Positions 17,364 through 26,755 of a DNA stretch of 64,000 nt are shown in pieces. Below the pieces are notes generated by a model that was given only the letters and a program-made list of their open reading frames with translations, was not told where the DNA came from and did no database searches. The position numbers and the translations under genes were made by a program. Every line of letters starts with the position of its first letter. The first letter of the stretch is position 1. Source of the DNA: CAYLLN01 sp964384375 (GTDB lineage Bacteria > Planctomycetota > Planctomycetia > Pirellulales > Pirellulaceae); contig CAYLLN010000026.1 in the NCBI GenBank assembly GCA_964384375.1, positions 17,318 to 81,317 on the forward strand. Reading direction: 5' to 3'.

Positions 17364-18401
17364 ATGTCGAATCCCCAAACGAATTCTGAAGACCTGGCCG
17401 TCATCTCCCGCCTCCGCGAAGCCCGCGATCGCGTCAAGCAAGAGATGTCGAAGGTCGTCGTCGGCCAGAACGACATCATTGATTCGCTGCTGATCGGTCT
17501 CCTCTGTCGCGGGCACATTTTGCTGCACGGCGTGCCGGGCCTCGGCAAGACGTTGATGGCCCGCACACTCGCCCGCACGCTCGACATGGAATTCCGCCGC
17601 GTGCAATTCACACCGGACCTCATGCCCGCCGACATCACCGGCACCGACGTGATGGAGGAGGACCAATCGACGGGCAAGCACCGGGTCTCATTCATGCAGG
17701 GGCCGGTGTTCACAAACTTCTTACTGGCCGATGAAATCAACCGTACGCCGCCTAAGACGCAAGCGGCGTTGTTGCAAGCAATGCAAGAAGGAGAAGTCTC
17801 TGTCGGCCGCGAGACGTACAAGCTCAAACCGCCGTTCTTCGTCGTCGCGACGCAGAATCCGATCGAAATGGAGGGGACGTACCCTCTTCCCGAGGCTCAA
17901 CTCGACCGGTTCATGTTCAACGTGAAGGTGCAATACCCAACCGTTGATGAGGAAGTGCAAATCATCAAAGGGACAACCAGCAAACTGGCCGGACATGCCG
18001 AGCGAGTCCTTGGTTCCGACGAAGTGCTCCGACTGCAGGAGATTGTCCGTGGTGTGCCGATCGCCGATAGCGTCGTGCGATATACGGCTCGCCTGGTAGC
18101 GGCAACTCGCCCCGGCGCGACCGCGGCACAAACCAACGCCAAGAACCTGGATGCCGTTCACAAGTACCTCGCCTATGGCGCCAGTCCGCGGGCCAGTCAG
18201 TATCTGGTGCTCGGCGCGAAGGGACGGGCCATCCTGGCTGGCAAGTACCACGTCGATTTCGCCGACATCCAGGCCGTCGCCTATCCCGTTCTGCGACATC
18301 GGCTGGTGCTCAATTTCCATGCCCGGGCCGACAACCTCGATTCCGACGCGCTCGTCGAGCGGCTGCTCAAGAGCGTCTCCGTGGAGGAGGCCCCAAAATA
18401 A
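17364..18401 (+). CDS. MoxR-family AAA+ ATPase
   Basis: A chaperone-like ATPase that typically works with vWA proteins encoded next to it. Walker A is G-V-P-G-L-G-K-T, Walker B L-L-A-D-E-I-N-R-T-P-P-K-T-Q, followed by the sensor Q-N-P-I-E-M-E-G-T-Y-P-L-P-E-A-Q and a C-terminal lid. The ATG at 17364 gives 345 residues, the usual length; an in-frame GTG at 17307 overlapping the previous stop would add 19 residues. Its TAA stop overlaps the ATG of TDPE copy 2 (TAATG), so the two are translationally coupled. Confidence 0.92.
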   Translation: MSNPQTNSEDLAVISRLREARDRVKQEMSKVVVGQNDIIDSLLIGLLCRGHILLHGVPGLGKTLMARTLARTLDMEFRRVQFTPDLMPADITGTDVMEEDQSTGKHRVSFMQGPVFTNFLLADEINRTPPKTQAALLQAMQEGEVSVGRETYKLKPPFFVVATQNPIEMEGTYPLPEAQLDRFMFNVKVQYPTVDEEVQIIKGTTSKLAGHAERVLGSDEVLRLQEIVRGVPIADSVVRYTARLVAATRPGATAAQTNAKNLDAVHKYLAYGASPRASQYLVLGAKGRAILAGKYHVDFADIQAVAYPVLRHRLVLNFHARADNLDSDALVERLLKSVSVEEAPK

Positions 18402-19243
18402 TGCGACACGCCCTCCTCATTGCCATTGCTGTTGGTTTGCTGGCTGCTCCGCTCTGCGCCGACGAGCGCTCCGAAAAGTTGCGGCAGGAGCTGTTGGCCC
18501 AGATGCGCGCGCTTGCCGAACAAACGACCGTGACCTACGACAGCGGGACTGGGCAGCCGAAGCTCGCCGAGAAGCCTGTCTTTCGCTACGACGATCAGCC
18601 GCGACGGTTCATCGACGCGACGGTCTGGGCGTGGACCGACGGTGGCCGGCCAGTGGCGTTTCAGAAAGTCGAAGCCTCGATTGACGACGTGACCGGCATG
18701 GCCAAATGGGGCTACTGCTTCGCTTCGCTCTCCGAGAATCGACTCAGCGCCGAGTGGGAACATGGCAAGAAGTTTCGCTCCACAGAAGCGGGCGTTGCCT
18801 TTCTCCGGGTACCAGACGCGCCGGCCGTTGCCGCCCGAGGCACGGCTCGCAAGCGGCAGGCGCGTGACCTGTCGCGAGAGTTTTCCGCCCGCATCCTGCT
18901 TAACCCACGCACCGACAGCACGGAAGAAATGCGGTTGCTCGCAACACCAATTCACGAATACGACGACCCAGCCGGCGAGTATCTCGGGGCGGCCTTCGGG
19001 TACTCAACGAGTGGCCGCAACCCGGACCTGTTGATCCTGATCGAAGCGCGGGAAGCAGATGGGAAGCTGGCGTGGCATTATGCCCCTGTCCGCATGACGA
19101 TCGGCGGCGTCGCGATCAAGTTGCACGACAAAACCGTGTGGGACGTGCCATACATCGAACCCCAGCCGCAAGACTTTCCGACCTGGACGTTTTTCTATCA
19201 GCCCCGGAAACCGGTCGAAGGGGAATTCATCGCCACCCCCTGA
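18401..19243 (+). CDS. TDPE-family secreted protein, copy 2
   Basis: 280 residues with a signal peptide (hydrophobic about 5-17, cleavage near L-C-A-D). This is the most divergent copy, but it shows the two-half plan clearly: N-half K-P-V-F-R-Y-D-D with G-G-R-P-V-A-F, C-half T-P-I-H-E-Y-D-D with G-R-N-P-D-L-L-I-L-I-E-A-R. The T-D-P-E signature is changed to R-N-P-D. GGAGGAGG precedes the start, which overlaps the moxR stop codon. It lies between the ATPase and its DUF58 partner, inside an otherwise standard gene order. Confidence 0.85.
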   Translation: MRHALLIAIAVGLLAAPLCADERSEKLRQELLAQMRALAEQTTVTYDSGTGQPKLAEKPVFRYDDQPRRFIDATVWAWTDGGRPVAFQKVEASIDDVTGMAKWGYCFASLSENRLSAEWEHGKKFRSTEAGVAFLRVPDAPAVAARGTARKRQARDLSREFSARILLNPRTDSTEEMRLLATPIHEYDDPAGEYLGAAFGYSTSGRNPDLLILIEAREADGKLAWHYAPVRMTIGGVAIKLHDKTVWDVPYIEPQPQDFPTWTFFYQPRKPVEGEFIATP

Positions 19244-19256
19244 CTCCTGACCCCCC

Positions 19257-20153
19257 GTGTCCTTCGATCCCCGCCAACTCGCTGATCCCGTCTTCTTCTC
19301 GCGGCTCGACAATCTCGAGTTGCGGGCTCGCGGCATCGTCGAAGGGTTCATGCACGGCCTGCACCGCAGTCCGTTCGTCGGGTTTTCGGTCGAGTTCGCG
19401 TCGCACCGCGAATATGCCCAGGGAGACGACCTGCGGCACGTGAACTGGAAGCTGTTCGCCCGCACGAATCGCTTGTACGTCAAGCAATTCGACGCGGAAA
19501 CGAACATGAACCTGTACCTGCTCCTGGACATGAGCGGGTCCATGGAGTGCCGCAATACAGGTGTGAGCAAGCTCGCGTACGGCGCCGCCCTGGCAGCCGC
19601 CCTCGCTCACTTGGCCCTTAAACAGCACGACGCGGTCGGGCTCATCCTTCTGGCCGACGAAGTGATCGCCCACCTGCCGCCGCGGGCCCGACCGCATCAG
19701 TTGCAAGAGATCCTGCGAGTCATTCACAACACCCCGGTTAGGAAGAGTGCTTCAGCCGCCCGGGCTTTTCCGCAGGCGGCGGAGCTGTGCAAACATCGCG
19801 GCATCGTCGTCGTGCTGAGCGACCTGTTCGACGACCTCGATTCGATCATGCAAGGAATCGAGCGGCTGCGGTTCCACAAACACGAAGTGGTCCTGTTTCA
19901 CCTGTGGGACAAGTTCGAGCGCGACCTACCGCTCGACGGGCATTGCAAGTTTCACGATTTGGAGACGGGCGAGGTGCTGCTCACGCAAGCCGAAGGGGTA
20001 CGCGACAGCTATATCGCCGCGGTCCGCCAGTGGCAGACTGAACTGGAGGCCCAGTGCCGCAACCGTTCGGTCGATCGCGTGGAACTGACGACGGATCAGC
20101 CGCTGGATCAGGCACTTTTGGATTACCTGGTGCGGAGAGCGAAGAGTTTTTAG
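19257..20153 (+). CDS. DUF58 protein with vWA-like fold
   Basis: The 298-residue DUF58 protein is the usual partner of MoxR. The DUF58 core reads H-R-E-Y-A-Q-G-D-D-L-R-H-V-N-W-K-L-F-A near residue 70 and the MIDAS-like metal site D-M-S-G-S near 111. It starts with GTG at 19257, 13 bases after copy 2. It has no membrane segment. The MoxR-DUF58-vWA set is thought to mature or assemble envelope complexes; specific clients here are unknown. Confidence 0.9.
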   Translation: MSFDPRQLADPVFFSRLDNLELRARGIVEGFMHGLHRSPFVGFSVEFASHREYAQGDDLRHVNWKLFARTNRLYVKQFDAETNMNLYLLLDMSGSMECRNTGVSKLAYGAALAAALAHLALKQHDAVGLILLADEVIAHLPPRARPHQLQEILRVIHNTPVRKSASAARAFPQAAELCKHRGIVVVLSDLFDDLDSIMQGIERLRFHKHEVVLFHLWDKFERDLPLDGHCKFHDLETGEVLLTQAEGVRDSYIAAVRQWQTELEAQCRNRSVDRVELTTDQPLDQALLDYLVRRAKSF

Positions 20154-20166
20154 ATAGAGCCCTCCA

Positions 20167-22224
20167 ATGTCCTTCATCCAGATCGGATTCCTAGCCGCGC
20201 TTGCCGCCCTGGCGATTCCGATCGTCATTCATCTCGTGTTTCGCCAACGGGCCAAGCGGGTCGATCTCGGCACGCTCCGGTTCTTGCGCGTCGTGCTGGA
20301 ACACAACGCTCGCCGACGGCGCGTCATGCGGTGGCTGCTGCTCATGCTCCGGCTGGCGTGCGTGGGGCTCCTGGCGTTTCTCTTCGCCCGCCCTTATTTG
20401 CTGGCGGCCCGTTCGGCAGGCGAGAAGCGAACGGTGGCGGTGCTGATCGACCGTTCGGCGTCGATGGAACTGGTGCAGGATGGCCAGCGGGTCATTGACC
20501 GGGCTGTGGCGAGCGTCAAGCAATTGCTCCATGACGCACCGGAAAACACTCGGTTTGAGATCGCCTGGTTCGATCATGGCGTGCATCCGCTCTTCGCCCC
20601 GGCATCCGGCGATGCGGAAAAGGCAAGGTCAGGCAAAGAGCGAGATCCTTCGCGTGCCGAGCAACTGGCAAAGCTCAAGGCACCCGAAACGTGCTTCGGT
20701 GGGACTGACTATGGTGCCGCGCTCGAATGGGCTCGCGACGTCCTCGCCAAGGCGCCTCCCGGCCCGCGAGTCCTGCATGTCTTCACCGATTTTCAGCAGA
20801 GCGGTCTGGCGTGGAGCGAGGTCGATGAACTGCCCGAAGACGTGGAGAGCCATTTGCACGACCTCGGCCGCTCGGCGGTCAACAATTTGGCCGTAACCGA
20901 GGCCCGTCCCGAGCGGGCGTGGCTCCGGCCCGATGAGCAAACGTCGCTGCACATCACGGTCTATAACGGCGGGCCGTTCCCGGTCGATGAACTGCCGATC
21001 GAACTGAAACTGGTTAGCCAAGGGCGGGAAATTACACTGCGCGAACAGGTTAAAATCGAACCCGGAACGGTCGAGTCACTGCGGCTCGATCTGCCGCCGC
21101 TGACTGCCGGATTGTGGCAGGGGAGCGTCACGATCGAAACGAGCGACGACCTGGCCGCGGACAACGTGCGGCATGTGGCGCTGCTCGCCGCGCCGCCGTA
21201 TCAGGTGCTGCTCGTCGATGGCCGGGCGTCGCCGTCCCCCGTGCTCAGTTCTACGTACTTCTTGCAATCCGCTCTGCGGCTTGCGCCCGAGGGGGAGCTG
21301 TACTCGGCCAGTCCGTTTGAGCCAAAGCAAATCGTCGCGGGCGATCCGCTGCCGAATCTGGACAAGGTCGATGTGGTGGTCCTGTCCGACGTCGGGAACG
21401 AACTCGAAACGCGCGACTGCCGCGAATTGGCCGACCTCGTCGAGCGTGGCGGCGGCCTGCTGATCTTCTGTGGCGAGAACGTGACCGCCGAGCGAGCCGA
21501 AGCAATGGCCGCGGCAGGACTCACCGTCGGCCAAATCGGCGGCATTCAGCACGCCGCCGATCTGCCGCTGCGGCTGGCAACGTGGGATTCCAAGCATCCG
21601 ATCTTTGCGGCCTTCAGCGATCCGCAGCTTGGCGATTTAGCCCGGCTCTCGTTCACGGCCTGCACCAAAATCACGCCCGATAAGGACGCGCAGGTGCTCG
21701 CCAAGTTCAAAGACGGGACGCCAGCCGTGATCGAGAAGAAACTCGGCAAAGGTTCGGTGGTTTGGTTCGCTTCGACGGCCGACCGCCGCTGGAGCGACTG
21801 GACGCGCAGCCGACTATATCTGCCGCTAGTGTATCAGTTGCTCGGTCATCAAAGCGGCCTGTCCGCCGGAGGTCGCGTGCGGGACGAAATCCTGGAAGCT
21901 CAGGCGGCATCGCTGCTGCCTGGGCAAGCGATCCGTAACCTTCCGACGGAATTGCCGCCGGGCGTGCATTCGCTGGAAGGACACGCGCTGGTCGTCAATG
22001 GCGGCCCGCGCGAGGCGGAAACCGACCGCGCGCCGCTGGAAGAATTCGCCAATCGGTTCGGGCTCAAACTTGCCGACGAGGCGATTCCGGCGGAAATGCA
22101 GCCGAGCGAGCGCGTCGTCGCTGGGACGGAACTGATCGACAACGAACTGTGGCCGTGGCTGGCGGGCTGTTTGCTTGCCGTGCTGCTGGCCGAGGGATTG
22201 GTGGCGAATCGGACGGCGGGATAG
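20167..22224 (+). CDS. BatA-like membrane protein with vWA domain
   Basis: 685 residues. The N-terminus is the BatA module: a first membrane helix (about 5-25), a basic stretch R-Q-R-A-K-R-V-D-L-G-T-L-R-F-L, and a second helix (about 57-76). A vWA domain follows with MIDAS D-R-S-A-S near residue 95 and a T-D-F-Q-Q-S segment. A CARDB/Ig-like region (about 240-330) and a glutamine amidotransferase-like fold (about 345-560, V-V-V-L-S-D-V-G-N-E, then G-G-G-L-L-I-F-C-G) come next, and a final helix near 660-680 anchors the C-terminus. It acts in or on the inner membrane with MoxR/DUF58. Confidence 0.85.
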   Translation: MSFIQIGFLAALAALAIPIVIHLVFRQRAKRVDLGTLRFLRVVLEHNARRRRVMRWLLLMLRLACVGLLAFLFARPYLLAARSAGEKRTVAVLIDRSASMELVQDGQRVIDRAVASVKQLLHDAPENTRFEIAWFDHGVHPLFAPASGDAEKARSGKERDPSRAEQLAKLKAPETCFGGTDYGAALEWARDVLAKAPPGPRVLHVFTDFQQSGLAWSEVDELPEDVESHLHDLGRSAVNNLAVTEARPERAWLRPDEQTSLHITVYNGGPFPVDELPIELKLVSQGREITLREQVKIEPGTVESLRLDLPPLTAGLWQGSVTIETSDDLAADNVRHVALLAAPPYQVLLVDGRASPSPVLSSTYFLQSALRLAPEGELYSASPFEPKQIVAGDPLPNLDKVDVVVLSDVGNELETRDCRELADLVERGGGLLIFCGENVTAERAEAMAAAGLTVGQIGGIQHAADLPLRLATWDSKHPIFAAFSDPQLGDLARLSFTACTKITPDKDAQVLAKFKDGTPAVIEKKLGKGSVVWFASTADRRWSDWTRSRLYLPLVYQLLGHQSGLSAGGRVRDEILEAQAASLLPGQAIRNLPTELPPGVHSLEGHALVVNGGPREAETDRAPLEEFANRFGLKLADEAIPAEMQPSERVVAGTELIDNELWPWLAGCLLAVLLAEGLVANRTAG

Positions 22225-22272
22225 TGAAGACACAGTGTGACAGAGCGAGGGAGTCACGGAGAGAGGGAGAGA

Positions 22273-23124
22273 ATGACAAACGCCTGGTTTCGCTCGATTG
22301 TGATGTTCTTGATGTGCGCTGCATGTGCGTCACTCGCTGCTGCGCAAGAGGACGCGAAAGAAGACGCTCAGGTCCGCGCTGATCGCCTCAAGAATATGAA
22401 GCAACAAGCTGCCGCCTACCAGCTTGTGCTCGCGGGAGGCAAAGCGGAACTGACCCTCCACATTGAACCGGTCCTGCGCTTCAGCAATCCCGTGAGCGGC
22501 GTGCCCGACGGCATCGTGGCGATGTGGAAAGACGGGCTGCGGCCGGCCGTGTTCGCCCAGGTCTTTCAAACGAAAGACGGCCTCTGGGTTCACGAATGCC
22601 AGTCGATTGCTGCGGCCGGCCTCACGATGAAAAAAGGGGACACGCTCTTCTGGGAGCCAAAGGAAGCGGCGGAAGGCTTTCGCCCGCTCGATGACGCAGA
22701 TCCGCCCGCCGCTTCGCAAGCACGCCGCTTTGCACAAATGAAATCGCTCGCGGGCGAGTTCGCCGCAGCCGACGACTTCAAGATCAACACGAGCGACGTC
22801 GAGCCGACGCGCCACACGCTGCGTCTTTTGACGACGCCCATCTATCGCTATGCCGACGAATCCGAGGGGATTCTGGACGGAGCGGTTTTTGCGTTCGTTC
22901 ACGGAACCGATCCCGAAGTGTTCCTCGTTCTCGAAAGCCGGACCGACAAGGACGGGAAAGCGACCTGGCACTACAACCTGGCCCCAATGACCTGTTGGGC
23001 CGTGACCGTCAGCCGCGACGGCAAAGAGATTTGGAGCCTCCCCGAACGGCTCAACAAGAGCAAACCGACCGACGGTTATCACGTTTGGCTGCACCGCCCC
23101 CTTCGATTGCCTTTTTCGAGGTGA
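22273..23124 (+). CDS. TDPE-family secreted protein, copy 3
   Basis: 283 residues. ATG 22273 follows a purine-rich GAGAGGGAGAG and gives a signal peptide ending near A-A-A-Q; an upstream in-frame GTG is rejected because it would bury the signal. N-half: E-P-V-L-R-F-S-N-P, D-G-I-V-A-M-W, L-R-P-A-V-F-A. C-half: T-P-I-Y-R-Y, L-D-G-A-V-F-A-F, G-T-D-P-E-V-F-L-V-L-E, ending K-E-I-W. It lies between the BatA gene and the DUF4175-like gene, with only 4 bases to the latter. Confidence 0.85.
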   Translation: MTNAWFRSIVMFLMCAACASLAAAQEDAKEDAQVRADRLKNMKQQAAAYQLVLAGGKAELTLHIEPVLRFSNPVSGVPDGIVAMWKDGLRPAVFAQVFQTKDGLWVHECQSIAAAGLTMKKGDTLFWEPKEAAEGFRPLDDADPPAASQARRFAQMKSLAGEFAAADDFKINTSDVEPTRHTLRLLTTPIYRYADESEGILDGAVFAFVHGTDPEVFLVLESRTDKDGKATWHYNLAPMTCWAVTVSRDGKEIWSLPERLNKSKPTDGYHVWLHRPLRLPFSR

Positions 23125-23128
23125 TTGC

Positions 23129-26100
23129 ATGTCCGCCGAAAGCAAATCCGCCTTCATTTCCCGCTTCGACGCGATCTGGGCGCAGGCCCGCCGCGTGCAA
23201 CTGTCGCAGGCCCTCTGCTGGGCCGTGCTGACGGCCCTGGCCGGCGTCGCCTTGCTCGCCGCGGCCGACTACTGGCTCGAACTGCCGCTGGCATTGCGAC
23301 TGGCGGCGATCGTCGCGATCGCCGTCGGCGCGGTCGCCGTCGCGACGCGTCTCGCCATGCAATCGGTCCGCCGGTGGAAGCGGCAGGCGACGGCCGCGGC
23401 CATCGAGCAAGTTTTCCCGCAACTCGGCCAGCGGATTCGCACGACCGTGCAATACGGCGAACTGTCGGAGGGGCAAATCGCCGAAGAGGGTGTGGCGACA
23501 TCGCTCGTGACCGCACTGGAGGACGACACGATCGAGCGGGCCAATCCGCTGCCGCTCGATGCCGTCGTGCCGTGGAAGAGTCTTGCTTTGGCGTCGCTGC
23601 TGGCGGCAGCGGTCGGACTTGGCCTGGCGGGCTTGTCTGCATTCGACTGGCAATGGCGGGCCGCGGCCAAGCGGGCGTTTCTCGCCGATGATCCGTACAC
23701 GGAAATTCGGGTCGAGCCGGGCGACCTCAAGGTGAAGGAAGGGGAATCGGCAACGATTCTCGTCAAGGTCGAGGGGCGGACCGGCGAGCACCTCACGTTT
23801 GTCTCGCGCCGCACCGACGACGCGGAAGCCTTGTGGCAGGAGGAGAAGATTCCGCTCGAAATGGCCAAGGACCAGGATCGACTGGCGACGGCCGAGATTC
23901 CGCTCAACCGCGTCCGGCATCCGCTGGAATACAAGCTCGCGGCGGGCTCGGCAGCTACCGGCACGTTCAAGGTCGAAGTGCTCTATCCGCTGAAGATCGT
24001 GAAGATCGAAACGGCGATCACACCGCCGGAGTACACGGGGCAGAAGGAAGGAATCTCGGAAGGGGGCAATATCACGGGGCTGGCCGGCTCAAAAGTGAAG
24101 CTGTCGATCGAGCTCGACCGGCCGGCGAGCGAAGCCTGGCTGGTCGTTACTCCCATCGCCACCAGGCAGCAGCCGCAGCCGGAAGCCAGCCAACTGCCGC
24201 TGGTGATCGAGGGGAACAAACTGGCCGCGCCGCTGGAGTTGAACCAGGACCTGACGTATGAAATCGTCGCGAAATCGGCCGACGGCATGGAATTGCCCGA
24301 GAACAAATACCGGGTGCGCGTCCGGCAGGATGAGCCGCCGACCGTCTGGTTTGAGAGCCCGGCAGAAGCCCTGGAGGTGCATACGCTGGCCGAACTGCTG
24401 ATGCGGGTGCGCGTCAGCGACGATTATGGCCTCTCGCGGGCCGGCATCATGTTCGAAGTGAACAACGAGGAGGAGTATCCGCTTCTCGCGCACGATTTCG
24501 CCGAAGCGGCCAAGGAACTGCAGGAAACCGGCACGCTTTCGCCGCAGACGCGGGCGACGCTCGAAAAGGTGCTGCCGCTCGAGCATTTCGAGCTGACCCA
24601 GCAAGACAGCATCATGTACTACGCCTTTGCCGAGGACATTCGCCCCGGCACGGCCCAGCGGACCGAGAGCGACCTGCGATTCGTCGATATTCGTCCGTTC
24701 AAACGGGATTACGCCCTGCTCGATCCGCAAGACGGCATGAACATGCCCGGCAATCAGGGTCCGCAGCTCAAGACGCTGGAGGAATTGATCGCACGGCAGC
24801 GATACGCCCTCAACCGCACGATCCAGATTCATCGGAAGGCGGAGCGGACCGGCGAGGCCGATCTGTCGGGAGTCGATTCGCTCGTGAAGTTCCAAGGCGA
24901 AGTGGCCAAGTTTACGCGCCAACTGGCAGAGGGGCTGGAAGCTCGCGGCATCGACGACACGGAACTGCTGTATCAGGCCGAAGCGTCGATGCTGCTGGCG
25001 ACCGATTCGCTCGCCGCCGCGAAGTACGACACAGCCATCCTGCAAGATCGCGATGCGCTCAAGTATCTGATCGAGGGTCGTGACCGGATTCGGATCCAGA
25101 TTCAAAAGAACCCGAACCGGGCGCAGCTCGCGCAGTTGCGGCAGTTCGATCGCCTGCAACAGCAGAAACTCCGCCGGCCCAAGACTGACGATCAGGAAGC
25201 TCAGGAAGTTGCCGAGCGGCTGGAGAAGCTGGCCGATCAGGAGGACTTCGTCTATGCGTCGATCGCCAGCTTGATGAATCCCGGCGGCAAGTTGCCTCCG
25301 ATACAGCAGCCGATGGAAGGTGCCAGCGGCAGTTCGGACCAGCCGATGCCGATGAACGAATCGAAACCCGGCGAAGGAAGCAAGGCAGGCGAGCCAATTC
25401 CAACGGAGCCGATGCCCGGCGAAGGGGACAAACCCGAAGGCGAGAAGCCGATGACTGGCGAGCAACCTGGCGATAAGGGAGGCAATGAAGCGGGGGACAA
25501 ATCGGACAATACCGGTTTGGACAAAGAGCCCGCCGCTCCGCCGAAGCAGCCCACACGCGAAGAACTCGAAGACCAACAGCTCGATATTGCGGCTGAAGCG
25601 AAGGAGATCGAGAAAACTCTGAACGGCCTGAACGGCGTGACGGAACTCGCCAAGGAGAGAATGACCGCGGTGAACAAGCTCACCGACGAGGCCGCCAATG
25701 CATTGGGTAATGGCAAACTCGACGAGGCGCAAAGCGCGATCGGCGCGGCCCGCGAGCAGTTCCGCGAACTGGCCGGTCAGGTGCGGGCCATTCTCGCCGA
25801 CGAACAGGCCGAGCGGATTGCTGCCGCCCAGCAAATGGCGGCTGAGCTGGCTCGCCAGCAGCAGGACTTTGCCGATCGTCTGGCCAAGAACGAAGGTCAG
25901 GGAGGCATGGCTCAGCCGGAGCAGAAGCCGATGGAAAATCGCCCGGGCATCGGTGGAGATAAGCCAGGCGAACAGGACGACAAGATTCCGGGCCTGGGCA
26001 ACGCCGCTCGGCAGATTGCCGAGAAGGCGCAAACGCTGGCCGACGTGCTCGCCGGTGCGGCTCGTCCCGATACGCCGGCCGACGAAGCGACTGCGAAGAA

Positions 26101-26752
26101 GGTCGCGGAACTCGCCAGTTCCATGAAACTGCCCGATGTGACCGACCGGCTGCAGAATCTGCCCGGCCAGGTCACCGAGGGAAAGATGGAGGACGCCAAG
26201 GCGAACGTCGGCGATGCAGCCGAGCGGCTGGAAGCGGCTGCCGAGCAGCTTGGTGCTTTGCATCGCTCGATCGTCGCCCCTCAGGTCGATGAGCTGGCCA
26301 AGACCGAAGCCCAGCTCAGCCGGCTAGAACAGCAGCTCGACGAGCTCGAAGCGGCGGCCCAAATCACCGGCTGGCACATGGATGCCGAGAAGCTGCTCGA
26401 CGAGCTCGAAAACAAAGGAATCTCCGAGGAGCAGATCAAGCAGTTCCTGGAAGAGATGAAGCAGGCGGGTTGGGGACCGGAGGTTCGCGGCCGTGGCTGG
26501 CAGTGGAATCGGACCGAGGGTGGTTTCTATCAAGCGCCGGGTGGATACCGCGTGCATCTCTCGCGGCTGCTCACATCGGTGCGCGGTAGGATGCAGGAGC
26601 TGATGTTGGGGGATCTGGCCAGCAATCGGGACGAGGTGATTCCGCCGCAGTATCAGGAACTCGTCGATCGGTACTACCAAGTGCTGGCGACGCAGGGGAA
26701 GGAATCGCTCAAGGCCAAGCCGGTCGCTCCGAATGATCGGACGGAGAAATAG
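23129..26752 (+). CDS. Large DUF4175-like membrane protein with coiled coils
   Basis: 1207 residues. Two membrane helices near the N-terminus (about 25-45 and 52-70) and a third near 150-168 are followed by a long extracytoplasmic part. Residues about 170-420 look like beta-sandwich segments, including Y-G-L-S-R-A-G-I-M-F-E-V. Residues about 550-720 and 810-1130 are Ala/Glu/Gln/Arg-rich with heptad character, indicating long coiled coils. In between, about 725-800, is a Pro/Gly/Glu/Lys low-complexity stretch with repeated G-E-G and G-D-K motifs. The architecture matches DUF4175-type proteins encoded next to MoxR/BatA operons. Possible role: an envelope-spanning scaffold; inferred only. Confidence 0.7.
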   Translation: MSAESKSAFISRFDAIWAQARRVQLSQALCWAVLTALAGVALLAAADYWLELPLALRLAAIVAIAVGAVAVATRLAMQSVRRWKRQATAAAIEQVFPQLGQRIRTTVQYGELSEGQIAEEGVATSLVTALEDDTIERANPLPLDAVVPWKSLALASLLAAAVGLGLAGLSAFDWQWRAAAKRAFLADDPYTEIRVEPGDLKVKEGESATILVKVEGRTGEHLTFVSRRTDDAEALWQEEKIPLEMAKDQDRLATAEIPLNRVRHPLEYKLAAGSAATGTFKVEVLYPLKIVKIETAITPPEYTGQKEGISEGGNITGLAGSKVKLSIELDRPASEAWLVVTPIATRQQPQPEASQLPLVIEGNKLAAPLELNQDLTYEIVAKSADGMELPENKYRVRVRQDEPPTVWFESPAEALEVHTLAELLMRVRVSDDYGLSRAGIMFEVNNEEEYPLLAHDFAEAAKELQETGTLSPQTRATLEKVLPLEHFELTQQDSIMYYAFAEDIRPGTAQRTESDLRFVDIRPFKRDYALLDPQDGMNMPGNQGPQLKTLEELIARQRYALNRTIQIHRKAERTGEADLSGVDSLVKFQGEVAKFTRQLAEGLEARGIDDTELLYQAEASMLLATDSLAAAKYDTAILQDRDALKYLIEGRDRIRIQIQKNPNRAQLAQLRQFDRLQQQKLRRPKTDDQEAQEVAERLEKLADQEDFVYASIASLMNPGGKLPPIQQPMEGASGSSDQPMPMNESKPGEGSKAGEPIPTEPMPGEGDKPEGEKPMTGEQPGDKGGNEAGDKSDNTGLDKEPAAPPKQPTREELEDQQLDIAAEAKEIEKTLNGLNGVTELAKERMTAVNKLTDEAANALGNGKLDEAQSAIGAAREQFRELAGQVRAILADEQAERIAAAQQMAAELARQQQDFADRLAKNEGQGGMAQPEQKPMENRPGIGGDKPGEQDDKIPGLGNAARQIAEKAQTLADVLAGAARPDTPADEATAKKVAELASSMKLPDVTDRLQNLPGQVTEGKMEDAKANVGDAAERLEAAAEQLGALHRSIVAPQVDELAKTEAQLSRLEQQLDELEAAAQITGWHMDAEKLLDELENKGISEEQIKQFLEEMKQAGWGPEVRGRGWQWNRTEGGFYQAPGGYRVHLSRLLTSVRGRMQELMLGDLASNRDEVIPPQYQELVDRYYQVLATQGKESLKAKPVAPNDRTEK

Positions 26753-26755
26753 AGG

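Noticed and set aside
24089..26263. A 724-codon open frame antisense to the DUF4175-like gene
   Set aside because: High GC makes long antisense frames common; the protein has no recognisable motif and the sense protein has helices and coiled coils.
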